This document shows, piece by piece, positions 34,143 through 42,280 of a DNA stretch of 64,000 bases (within the stretch, counting starts at the first letter, position 1; each line of letters opens with the position of its first letter). The stretch lies in the NCBI RefSeq assembly GCF_000427905.1, contig NZ_KE386603.1:367332-431331 (forward strand), written 5' to 3'. The notes under the pieces are model-generated. The model was not told the origin of the DNA. It saw only the letters and a list, made by a program, of their open reading frames with translations, and did not search any database. Source of the stretch: Thermocrispum agreste DSM 44070. GTDB taxonomy: Bacteria; Actinomycetota; Actinomycetes; Mycobacteriales; Pseudonocardiaceae. A program made the translations under genes and the position numbers.

Positions 34143-35114
34143 CTACGACAGATCCGTCTCGTAGACCAACAGCTCGGTCCCGGCGCCTTCCTCGCCGTCG
34201 TCCGGCGCCGCGATCATCCGGAGCGTGTCGCCGTCGACCTCGAACAGCACGGGGTTGCGGGTGATCGTGTGGCCGGCGGTGGAGAAGCCGGGCAGTGGCA
34301 CCTCGTGCAGGATCGCGTTGTCACGCAGGTCGAGCAGCGCCGCACCGCCCAGCTCGAAGCGGCCGCCGTCCGCGGTCGCCAGCTCGGTGATCCCGGTGCA
34401 CAGCTGCTTGCGGCTGCCGACGTACGCACAGTCCTGGTAGTCGATGAAGTGGCTGACGTTCTGCTCGACCTTGCGCAGGTGGCCGTGCCGGTTCCAATGC
34501 ACCATCCGCCGCGATCCCCAGGTCACCCCGTGCACGTCACCGGTGACCCGGTCCACGACGACACCGCCGACGTGGTCGCGGTAGCCGAATTCCTCGGTGA
34601 CGCGGTAGGTGCGTGGGTCGATCCGGTAGATGATCGCGCTGCTGTTCGGCCGGTACTCGGCGACCGGCACCCACACGTGGCGGCCGTCGTAGTCGATGCC
34701 GCCCGGGTGGTAGATCGTGCCCTCGGGCCCTTCGCCCACCTCGATGTCGCGGATCAGCTTGCCGTCGCGGGTGAGCACGAAGACATGCCCCACGCCCTTG
34801 CCCGGCGAACGGTCGTAGCCGTCCTCGTCCGGCTCGGGGTACGGTGTCGGCCGCTCGATGATCTCCACGCTGGACAGGAACAGCTTGTCGCCGACCGCGG
34901 CCAGCCCCTGCGGGTGATGGGTCTCGAAGGCCAGCGGGATCCGGTCCACCAGCCGCCATGCGGTCGACCGATCGACCTGCCGGATGGCCTCGGCCAGGGG
35001 CTCGTCGCGGTGCGCCTTCCCCTTGCCGCCGCCCGGGGCGGCCGAACTGCTGCCCACCACGCCGATCATCGCCACCGGGACGGCGAGCAGGGCCAGAAAG
35101 GTACGCGCGCGCAT
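34143..35114 (-). CDS. secreted beta-propeller-like protein (DUF6454-like)
   Basis: 323 residues with a signal peptide (RARTFLALLAVPVAMIGVVGSSSA). The rest reads as repeated blades with strand-turn motifs: HHPQGLAAVGDKLFLSSVE, GHVFVLTRDGKLIRDIEVG, YHPGGIDYDGRHVWVPVAEY, HVGGVVVDRVTGDVHGVTWG, DCAYVGSRKQLCTG. No catalytic motif is recognised. Two cysteines may form a disulfide. The ATG follows TCGGAGGAGAAGC. GGGTAT (35160-35165 on this strand) with TATAGG just inside it could serve as a -10. Confidence 0.75.
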   Translation of the reverse strand: MRARTFLALLAVPVAMIGVVGSSSAAPGGGKGKAHRDEPLAEAIRQVDRSTAWRLVDRIPLAFETHHPQGLAAVGDKLFLSSVEIIERPTPYPEPDEDGYDRSPGKGVGHVFVLTRDGKLIRDIEVGEGPEGTIYHPGGIDYDGRHVWVPVAEYRPNSSAIIYRIDPRTYRVTEEFGYRDHVGGVVVDRVTGDVHGVTWGSRRMVHWNRHGHLRKVEQNVSHFIDYQDCAYVGSRKQLCTGITELATADGGRFELGGAALLDLRDNAILHEVPLPGFSTAGHTITRNPVLFEVDGDTLRMIAAPDDGEEGAGTELLVYETDLS

Positions 35115-35413
35115 GTTGCTTCTCCTCCGAAGGGGATTTCGATGCACGATCCGTTGCCTATACCCACCCGATGGCGGCAATCAAGACGCGAAGCGACCTT
35201 CTTGTGACGCGCGTCTGTCACTGCATGTCTACCAATGAGGGATGATGTGCCATTCGGTCGAGCGATCGTCAACGACGCCTGCCGGGTGTGTCGTGCTCCC
35301 GCGCCGGGCACAGGCGGCGGCCACGCACACCGCGGCGACGATCGCCGTAGCGGCATGGCCGTCGACTCGATCTGTTTCGTGCTGGCCGAAGGCGAACCAG
35401 AAGCGCCGTACGG

Positions 35414-35674
35414 CTACTCGCGGCTGCGCCGCTCGGCGCCCGTCTCCCCGGCGTAACCCTCGTCCTGCCCGCTGACCCGGCCGACGAAGGTGTCGTTCTC
35501 GCCCGGTCCGGTCGTGCTGGCATCGGTGCCGGAGCGGTCCGGGTCACCGCCGGTTGCCCGGGTGCCCGCCACGGCGGAATCTCCTGGCGCGTCGCTCTCC
35601 GGCTTGGGTGTCGGCCGTCCGGACGGCATCAGGGACTGGAAGAAGGACTTGATGGTCTGCAGTGCGGAAGCCAT
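35414..35674 (-). CDS. small hypothetical protein with FVGRVSGQDEGYAGETGAERR tail
   Basis: 86 residues: a short amphipathic start (ASALQTIKSFFQSLMP), a disordered Pro/Gly/Asp/Thr-rich middle and a conserved-looking charged C-terminus ending GYAGETGAERRSRE. No domain is recognised. A SigB/SigF-type promoter ends 8 nt before the ATG, so the mRNA should be leaderless. The frame is open 39 codons further upstream, but that part is not supported by the promoter. Confidence 0.65.
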   Translation of the reverse strand: MASALQTIKSFFQSLMPSGRPTPKPESDAPGDSAVAGTRATGGDPDRSGTDASTTGPGENDTFVGRVSGQDEGYAGETGAERRSRE

Positions 35675-35682
35675 CCCGGCGG

Positions 35683-35708
35683 CTACCCGTTGTCGTCCAC
35701 GGTGACAC
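35683..35708 (-). promoter_or_regulatory. SigB/SigF-type promoter, leaderless
   Basis: On the minus strand: GTGTC (35704-35708), 15-bp spacer, GGGTAG (35683-35688), then 8 nt to the ATG at 35674. Same layout as at 26750-26775 and 50795-50820. Confidence 0.65.
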
Positions 35709-35831
35709 CACGGCTGGCGTCCGCCGGTGCTGACGATCGCGGGTTCGGCCGACCGAGCAAAGTCCGCCTGCCGAACCCGCGATCCGCGCATGTCTTCCGA
35801 TCTGTTCGGGGCATGCAGCGACCCGGCGGCG

Positions 35832-36578
35832 TCAGCCGCTGATCACCTGGTTGATCCAGCCGAGGTAAGGCGCGACGTGGGTGTAGGAGGTAGCCGTCTG
35901 CCGGTCGCTGGTGGAAGCCACGCCTACCTGCACGTTCCCGGCGAACATCGGCCCACCGGAATCGCCACCGGCCGGGATGCCGTCACCGCGCCGCGCGCAC
36001 ACTGCCTCGCCGCCTCGGTAGTCGGTGCAGCCGTTGCCGACCCGGGTCACGGTCACGTCTGCCACCTTGAGCAGCTGCGACTGGCATTCGATCTCCGGCC
36101 GGTCGGTGCACGTGGCGCCCCACCCGTAGACCCGCACGGTGTCGCCTGGGTGCACCGAACCCGGGCCGCCGAGCACGGCGTACTCGGTGTCGACCGGCCG
36201 GTCGATCTTCACCAGCGCCAGGTCGGCGGTCGGGTGCTGGTGGATGCCGCCGGGCACTTGGGCGGCTTCGATGCCCTTGGTCTGGTCGACGTCACCGATG
36301 CGGAAGGTCAGGTTCCCGCCGGTCACGCAGTGCTGTGCGGTGAGGATCCAGGTGGGCGCGATGATCGTGGCCGAGCAGTTCTCCCGGCCGTTGGTGAACA
36401 ACCGCGCGGCCCACGGACCGCTCTCGGCCGTGCCGCCGTCGATGATCGTCGGTGCCGGTCCGTCGCCGGCCTGCTGCGCCTGCGCGGCAGGGGCGACGGT
36501 CAGCGCGGCGACCGCTCCGGCGGCGGTCACGGTCGCGGCGACGGTGCTGAACAGGGCTGATCTGCGTCGATACAGCAT
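35832..36578 (-). CDS. secreted trypsin-like serine protease (S1A)
   Basis: 248 residues. Signal peptide (RRRSALFSTVAATVTAAGAVAAL...AQA) and a short propeptide lead to the mature-type start TIIDGGTAESGPWAARLF. Catalytic His is in WILTAQHCVTGG, Asp in HPTADLALVKIDRP and Ser in GIPAGGDSGGPMFAG. Six cysteines fit three disulfides. Exported chymotrypsin-fold peptidase. Start ATG 36578 follows CGAGGGACCC; an ATG at 36602 is also in frame. Confidence 0.92.
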   Translation of the reverse strand: MLYRRRSALFSTVAATVTAAGAVAALTVAPAAQAQQAGDGPAPTIIDGGTAESGPWAARLFTNGRENCSATIIAPTWILTAQHCVTGGNLTFRIGDVDQTKGIEAAQVPGGIHQHPTADLALVKIDRPVDTEYAVLGGPGSVHPGDTVRVYGWGATCTDRPEIECQSQLLKVADVTVTRVGNGCTDYRGGEAVCARRGDGIPAGGDSGGPMFAGNVQVGVASTSDRQTATSYTHVAPYLGWINQVISG

Positions 36579-36734
36579 GGGTCCCTCGCTTGTGTCGTGC
36601 ATCGGTTTCTTCAGCAGGGGTGGAAACCGCTGACGCGGGGGCACGCTAGGGGCCGCATCACCACGCGGGAATCCGTCGATCGTCGTGTCCGGTTGCCACT
36701 CGACCGGCCGCCGTGGTGATCACCCGGTAGGGGT

Positions 36735-36748
36735 TGACAACGTTGTCA
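36735..36748 (+). promoter_or_regulatory. LacI-type operator in GH92 promoter
   Basis: TGACAACGTTGTCA is a perfect 14-bp palindrome with the central CG of LacI-family operators. It overlaps TTGACA (36734-36739), a consensus -35 box, so binding would block RNA polymerase. It lies 49 bp before the GH92 ATG. No LacI-family gene is in the window. Confidence 0.75.
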
Positions 36749-36796
36749 TACTGAGCACCGAACACTGCGGTACTTCTCGTCGGGGAGGACAACGCG

Positions 36797-39700
36797 ATGG
36801 TGCGTCCGCGTGGTTGGTTCCGTTCTTCCTCGGCTCGGCTGACGGCGGTGGCCACCGGTGTGGTGGTGGCGGGGGCGCTGATCGTCCCGCTCGCATCGAC
36901 CGCGACCGCCGAGCCGGCCGGCAACACCGAGTTCTTCTCCTCGTTCGAACCGGGCGATCCGCGCCCCACGTGGACCGACACCGTCGAGACCGGACCGTCC
37001 GGCAAGCCCAAGACGGGCGGCGTCACCTCGGCCGACCCCACCAGGATCGCCGGTGACATCTCCGACCAGATCGTCGAGGTCACCGCCAACGGCGAGAACA
37101 CCGGCGCAGGCGAGGTGGCGGAGAACCTGGTCGACTTCGACCCGGGCAGCAAGTGGCTGGTGTTCGAGCCGACCGGCTGGGCGCAGTTCCGCTTCGACCA
37201 GCCGGTCACGATCACCCGCTACGCGCTGACCTCGGCCAACGACCACCCCGAGCGTGATCCGCGGGACTGGACGCTGCTCGGCTCGGTCGACGGCGAGGAC
37301 TGGGCCGAGATCGACAGCAGGCAGGGTGAGAGCTTCTCCGACCGGTTCCAGACCAAGGAGTACGCCGTCGACACCGGCACCGCCTACCGCTACTACCGGC
37401 TGGACATCACCCGCAACGGCAGCGGCGACATCGTGCAGCTGGCCGAGGTGCAGTTCGCCGGCAAGGACGCCAAGCCGAGCAAGCCGCACATGGGAACGGC
37501 GGTCGGCAACGGCCCGACCAGCGCGCCTGCGGCCAAGACCAAAGTCGGTTTCACCGGCACGCATGCGCTGCGCTTCGTCGGCTCCCACTCCGGCAAAGGC
37601 CGCGCCTACTCCTACAACAAGGTCTTCGACGTCGACGTCAAGGTGACACCGAAGACAACGTTGTCATACGTGATCTTCCCCGAGCTGCTGGGCGACCTGA
37701 CCTACCCGAGCACCTACGTCGCGGTGGACCTGGCGTTCACCGACGGGACATACCTGTCGGACCTTTCGGCCAAGGATCGCCGCGGCGTGCCGGTGCACCC
37801 GCGGCGCCAGGGCGAGGCCAAGACGCTCTACGCCGACCAGTGGAACAACATCGTGGCCGACATCGGCAAGGTCGCCGCGGGCAAGACCGTGGACCGCATC
37901 CTCGTCGGCTACGACAACCCGGCCGCCGGCGACGGCGGGTTCCGCGGCTGGATCGACGACATCCGGCTGACCGCCAAGCAGCCGGAGAAGCGCTACGACA
38001 GCGTGGCCGACTACGTCATCACCACCAGGGGGACGCACTCCAGTGGCGCGTTCTCCCGCGGCAACAACTTCCCCGCGACAGCGGTGCCGCACGGCTTCAA
38101 CTTCTGGTCCCCGATGACCGACGCGGGCTCGATCTCGTGGCTGTACAGCTACCACGCGCACAACAACGCCGAGAACAAGCCGGACATCGAGGCGTTCACG
38201 GTCAGCCACGAGCCGAGCCCGTGGATGGGTGACCGGCAGACGTTCCAGGTGATGCCGTCGCCCGCGGAGGGCACGCCGGACGCCGACCGGAAGAAGCGGG
38301 CGCTGGCGTTCAGCCACGACGACGAGGTGGCCAAAGCGCACTACTACCGGGTGAAGTTCGACAACGGCATCGTCACCGAGTTCGCGCCGACCGATCACGC
38401 GGCGATCTTCCGGTTCCGGTTCCCGGGCGCGGCGAACCTGATCTTCGACAACGTCAACAACGACGGCGGCCTGACCCTGGACCCGGAGAACCGGACCGTC
38501 ACCGGCTACTCCGACGTCAAGAGCGGACTGTCGGAGGGTGCGGGCCGGATGTTCGTCTACGCGACGTTCGACAAGCCGGTGACCGACAGCGGCATGCTGC
38601 CCGGCGGTGGCGGCAAGGACGTGACCGGGTTCTTCAAGTTCGGCGACGCCGACACGGTCACCATGCGCATCGCCACGTCACTGATCAGCGTCGAGCAGGC
38701 GCGCAAGAACCTGGAGCTGGAGATCGCGCCGTCCGACACGCTGGAGACGGTGCGGGACCGGGCCAAGCGGGCCTGGGAGGAGAAGCTGGAGGTCGTCGAG
38801 GTCGAAGGCGCGACCGAGGACCAGCTGATCACCCTGTACTCCAACCTGTACCGGCTGTTCCTGTACCCGAACTCCGGGTTCGAGAACGTCGGGACCAAGG
38901 ACAAGCCGAAATACGCCTACGCCAGTCCGTTCGTGCCCAAGGAGGGCAACGACACCCCGACCCACACCGGCTCGAAGATCGTCGACGGCAAGGTGTACGT
39001 GAACAACGGCTTCTGGGACACCTACCGGACGACGTGGCCGGCGTATGCGTTGCTCACCCCGAAGCAGGCCGGGGAGATGATCGACGGATTCGTCCAGCAG
39101 TACCGGGACGGCGGGTGGATCGCGCGCTGGTCGTCACCGGGCTACGCGAACCTGATGACCGGCACCAGCTCCGACGTGGCGTTCGCCGACGCCTACACCA
39201 AGGGCATCGAGAACTTCGACGTCAAGGGCGCCTACGAGGCGGGCATGCGCAACGCCACCGTCACTCCGCCCAACGACAACGTGGGGCGGAAGGGCCTGCG
39301 CAAGTCGATCTTCCGCGGCTACACGCCGACCTCGATCCACGAGGGCATGTCGTGGGCCCTGGAGGGCTACCTCAACGACTTCGGGCTGGCCAACATGGCG
39401 CAGCTGCTGGCCGACCGGGCGAAGGACCCGGCGGAGAAGAAGAGGTACGCCGAGGAAGCCGAGTACCTGCGCAACCGGGCGCTGAACTACGTGCACATGT
39501 TCGACGAGCGGGTCGGCTTCTTCCAGGGCAGGGACGACGACGGCAACTGGCGGCTGTCCCCGGACGAGTACGACCCGCGGGTGTGGGGCTACGACTACAC
39601 CGAGACCAACGGCTGGAACATGGCCTTCACCGTGCCGCACGACGGCCAGGGGCTGGCCAACCTCTACGGCGGGCGGGACAAGCTGGCCAAGAAGCTGGAC

Positions 39701-40648
39701 GAGTTCTTCGCCACCCCGGAGACGGCGAAGTTCACCGGCTCCTACGGCGGCGTCATCCACGAGATGGTGGAAGCCCGTGACGTGCGGATGGGGCAGTACG
39801 GCCACTCGAACCAGCCGTCGCACCACATCCCGTACATGTACAACTACGCCGGTGAGCCGGCCAAGACGCAGAAGCTGGTCCGAGAGATCACCTCGCGGCT
39901 GTACTTGGGCAGCGAGATCGGCCAGGGCTATCCGGGCGACGAGGACAACGGTGAGCACTCGGCGTGGTGGGTGTTCAGCGCGCTGGGCTTCTACCCGCTG
40001 CAGATGGGCAGCCCGAACTACGCGATCGGCTCGCCGCTGTTCACCAAGGCCACGGTGCACCTGGAGAACGGCAAGAAGCTGGTGATCAAGGCGCGGAACA
40101 ACAGCCCGCAGAACGTCTACGTGCAGGACCTGAAGGTCGACGGCAAGCCGTACCACAAGACCTATCTGCCGCACTCGCTGCTGGCCGACGGTGCCGTGCT
40201 GGAGTTCACCATGGGGCCGAAGCCGTCGAAGTGGGGCACCGGCGCCGCGGCCCTGCCGCCGTCGCTGACCAAGGGCAGCAAGGTACCGCAGCCACTGGCC
40301 GACGTGCTGCCGAACTCGTCGGCGGCGACCGACGACGACTCGAACACCGAGGCGGCCGTCACCGAGGTGACCTTCGAGGCGAAGAGGCCGGGCGAGCTGG
40401 TCGAGTTCTACACGATCACGTCGGGCAAGTCGGCCGGCAGCGACCCGGGCAGGTGGGTGCTGCGCGGCTCGCGCGACGGCAAGAAGTGGACGGTGCTCGA
40501 CCAGCGCTCCGACGAGACGTTCACTTGGCGGCAGCAGACCAGGCCGTTCAAGGTCGCCAAGCCGGGCAAGTACACCTACTACCGGCTGGAGTTCGTCGGC
40601 GACGCGCGTGTGGCCGAGGTCGAACTGCTCGCCAAGCCTGGACGGTAG
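36797..40648 (+). CDS. secreted GH92 alpha-mannosidase with two discoidin-like domains
   Basis: 1283 residues. Signal peptide to about residue 39 (ATGVVVAGALIVPLASTATA). An F5/8 type C domain spans about 75-225 (LVDFDPGSKWLVFEPTGWAQ ... VQLAEVQFAG). The GH92 catalytic region runs from about 410 (RGNNFPATAVPHGFNFWSPM) to about 1110, with GTSSDVAFADAY, QPSHHIPYMYNYAGEPAKTQ and GYPGDEDNGEHSAWWVFSAL carrying the calcium and acid/base residues of the family. A second F5/8-like domain closes the protein. GH92 enzymes are calcium-dependent exo-alpha-mannosidases acting on yeast mannan or N-glycans. ATG follows GTCGGGGAGGACAACGCG. A LacI-type operator precedes the gene, and a second copy lies within codons 287-291. 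Confidence 0.94.
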   Translation: MVRPRGWFRSSSARLTAVATGVVVAGALIVPLASTATAEPAGNTEFFSSFEPGDPRPTWTDTVETGPSGKPKTGGVTSADPTRIAGDISDQIVEVTANGENTGAGEVAENLVDFDPGSKWLVFEPTGWAQFRFDQPVTITRYALTSANDHPERDPRDWTLLGSVDGEDWAEIDSRQGESFSDRFQTKEYAVDTGTAYRYYRLDITRNGSGDIVQLAEVQFAGKDAKPSKPHMGTAVGNGPTSAPAAKTKVGFTGTHALRFVGSHSGKGRAYSYNKVFDVDVKVTPKTTLSYVIFPELLGDLTYPSTYVAVDLAFTDGTYLSDLSAKDRRGVPVHPRRQGEAKTLYADQWNNIVADIGKVAAGKTVDRILVGYDNPAAGDGGFRGWIDDIRLTAKQPEKRYDSVADYVITTRGTHSSGAFSRGNNFPATAVPHGFNFWSPMTDAGSISWLYSYHAHNNAENKPDIEAFTVSHEPSPWMGDRQTFQVMPSPAEGTPDADRKKRALAFSHDDEVAKAHYYRVKFDNGIVTEFAPTDHAAIFRFRFPGAANLIFDNVNNDGGLTLDPENRTVTGYSDVKSGLSEGAGRMFVYATFDKPVTDSGMLPGGGGKDVTGFFKFGDADTVTMRIATSLISVEQARKNLELEIAPSDTLETVRDRAKRAWEEKLEVVEVEGATEDQLITLYSNLYRLFLYPNSGFENVGTKDKPKYAYASPFVPKEGNDTPTHTGSKIVDGKVYVNNGFWDTYRTTWPAYALLTPKQAGEMIDGFVQQYRDGGWIARWSSPGYANLMTGTSSDVAFADAYTKGIENFDVKGAYEAGMRNATVTPPNDNVGRKGLRKSIFRGYTPTSIHEGMSWALEGYLNDFGLANMAQLLADRAKDPAEKKRYAEEAEYLRNRALNYVHMFDERVGFFQGRDDDGNWRLSPDEYDPRVWGYDYTETNGWNMAFTVPHDGQGLANLYGGRDKLAKKLDEFFATPETAKFTGSYGGVIHEMVEARDVRMGQYGHSNQPSHHIPYMYNYAGEPAKTQKLVREITSRLYLGSEIGQGYPGDEDNGEHSAWWVFSALGFYPLQMGSPNYAIGSPLFTKATVHLENGKKLVIKARNNSPQNVYVQDLKVDGKPYHKTYLPHSLLADGAVLEFTMGPKPSKWGTGAAALPPSLTKGSKVPQPLADVLPNSSAATDDDSNTEAAVTEVTFEAKRPGELVEFYTITSGKSAGSDPGRWVLRGSRDGKKWTVLDQRSDETFTWRQQTRPFKVAKPGKYTYYRLEFVGDARVAEVELLAKPGR
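37654..37669 (+). promoter_or_regulatory. intragenic second copy of the GH92 operator
   Basis: GACAACGTTGTCATAC, inside the GH92 reading frame, is identical over 16 bases to 36736-36751 in the promoter; the 12-bp palindrome GACAACGTTGTC is intact. It encodes Lys-Thr-Thr-Leu-Ser-Tyr as AAG ACA ACG TTG TCA TAC. ACA, TTG and TCA are codons this gene otherwise avoids. The centres are 917 bp apart, a distance suited to looping. Confidence 0.65.
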
Positions 40649-40656
40649 TCCGGCAA

Positions 40657-40704
40657 GCGGCGCGCCAGCCGGCTCTCTCGGGGGGAACCGGCGTGGCGCG
40701 CCGC
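40657..40704. terminator. strong terminator after GH92
   Basis: GCGGCGCGCCAGCCGG (40657-40672) pairs with CCGGCGTGGCGCGCCGC (40688-40704) with one bulged base and a 15-nt loop. It starts 8 bp after the GH92 stop. Confidence 0.85.
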
Positions 40705-40858
40705 TCATGCCGAGCGCTCGGCTGCCGTCGGCACGACGGGCGAACGGTCGCTGGGCAGGCCTCGCGGCTCCGGCGGATCGGAGCACGCGCAGGCGGGCTC
40801 GGCGCGGCGTTCGATGTGCGAGCGCCGACCGCGAGCCGTGGTGTGCTACCGGCGCGGG

Positions 40859-42118
40859 TCAGCGCAGCGGGTCGCAGTCGATCAGCGCCGCGGGCTGCTT
40901 GCCGGTGGTGATCTGCTCGGCCAGCAGGCGACCGGTGGCCGGGCCCTGCGCCAGCCCCCACATGCCGTGCCCGCCCGCGACGTACAGGTTGGGCAGGCGG
41001 GTGGCACCGATCAGCGGGCGGCCGTCCGGAGTCACCGGGCGCGGACCGACCCACTCGTCGGTGCGTTCCTCCCAGCGCACGCCCTTCAGCAGCGGCTTGG
41101 TGGACGCGATGATCGCCTCCAGGCGCGCGGGCACGAACTTCTCGTCCGGCCCGCGGAACTCCATGGTCCCGGCGACCCGCAGCGCCCCCTGGTACGGCGT
41201 GCACGCGACGCGGACCTCGGGCAGGTAGATCGGTCCCGGCACCTCCCCGTCCACCGGCACGGTGAACGAGTAGCCGCGGCCGGCCCGTACCGGCACCCGG
41301 ACGCCCCACTCGGCGGCCAGGCGGGACAGCCACGCGCCGGTCGCGACCACGGCGGCGTCGGCGCGGAAGGTCTGGCCGCCCCTGGCGTGCACGGTGACCC
41401 CGGACGGGGTGGCATCGACGTCGGTGACCTCGGCGATCCTGATCGCGCCGCCGCGCGCGGTGACCGAGTCCGCCAGCGCGTGCACGAAGGTGCCCGGGTC
41501 GACGAACCGCTGCTCGTCGATGCGTACACCGGCGGTGAGGGCGTCCGAGGTCAGCGGGACGAGCTCACGCAGCTGGTCGCGTTCCACCGCGGCGTGCGGG
41601 ACCTGCTGCCCGGCTTCGGCCATCCGGCGCAGTTCCCGCAGCAGGCCGGTGGCCGCCCGCGGGGAGGTGAAGCCTGCGGTGATGGGCGCCGGGTTCGTGG
41701 TGGCGGCCACGCCGTTGGCGGTCAGCACGTCGTAGGCCTCGATGGACTCCTCGTTGAGCGGCAGGTTGGTGCGCACCGCTCTGGTCCACGAACCCCAGTG
41801 GCAGTTCGCGGCGAACCGGGTGAGGAACGCCCACAGGGCCGGGTCGACCTTGACCGGGATGTGCAGCGGAGCCTTGGGGTTGAACAGCGACTTCACCCCG
41901 TAGCGCAGCACGGACGGCTCGTTGAGCGGAATCGCCAGGCCGGGGGCGATCCAGCCCGCGTTGCCCCAGGACGACCCCGCGGCAACGCCCTTGCGGTCGA
42001 GGACGGTGACGTCCACACCGCGTTCCTGCAGGAACCAGGCAGTGGACAGGCCGACGATGCCTGCTCCCACCACGATCACCGAACGGGGGCCACCGTCGAT
42101 GCGCTCGACGCCTGCCAT
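40859..42118 (-). CDS. FAD-dependent D-amino-acid dehydrogenase-type oxidoreductase (DadA-like)
   Basis: 419 residues. Dinucleotide-binding motif SVIVVGAGIVGLSTAWFLQERG at the N-terminus, the DAO-family GSSWGNAGWIAPG next, an internal AAVVATGAWLSRLA and the C-terminal FAD-contact NLYVAGGHGMWGLAQGPATG. DadA enzymes oxidise D-amino acids at the membrane; glycine/sarcosine oxidases are the main alternative. The ATG follows GTGGAGGTTCCC. It is divergent from a PucR-family regulator, its likely activator. Confidence 0.88.
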   Translation of the reverse strand: MAGVERIDGGPRSVIVVGAGIVGLSTAWFLQERGVDVTVLDRKGVAAGSSWGNAGWIAPGLAIPLNEPSVLRYGVKSLFNPKAPLHIPVKVDPALWAFLTRFAANCHWGSWTRAVRTNLPLNEESIEAYDVLTANGVAATTNPAPITAGFTSPRAATGLLRELRRMAEAGQQVPHAAVERDQLRELVPLTSDALTAGVRIDEQRFVDPGTFVHALADSVTARGGAIRIAEVTDVDATPSGVTVHARGGQTFRADAAVVATGAWLSRLAAEWGVRVPVRAGRGYSFTVPVDGEVPGPIYLPEVRVACTPYQGALRVAGTMEFRGPDEKFVPARLEAIIASTKPLLKGVRWEERTDEWVGPRPVTPDGRPLIGATRLPNLYVAGGHGMWGLAQGPATGRLLAEQITTGKQPAALIDCDPLR

Positions 42119-42210
42119 GGGAACCTCCACGCCTTGCCGGCGATGTGTCGTTACGGGGTGATTGGTGCTGAGGTGTCGACCCCATGATGCCGGTCACAGA
42201 GCGCGCTGGC

Positions 42211-42259
42211 TTGTTCGTTTACAACAGTTTCACTAGCTTGACTTGTGGTCTTGCCACAA
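42211..42259 (+). promoter_or_regulatory. pucR promoter with overlapping operator
   Basis: TTGTTC (42211-42216), 17-bp spacer, TAGCTT (42234-42239): a housekeeping-type promoter. Directly over the predicted start lies TTGTGG-TCTTG-CCACAA (42243-42259), a perfect inverted repeat. The position predicts repression of pucR, perhaps by PucR itself. Confidence 0.65.
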
Positions 42260-42280
42260 CGCCGGGGAGGGGTTTCGGGC

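Noticed and set aside
35235-35456. 73-codon plus-strand frame
   Set aside because: No ribosome site or conserved features, and it overlaps the end of the better supported small gene at 35414-35674.
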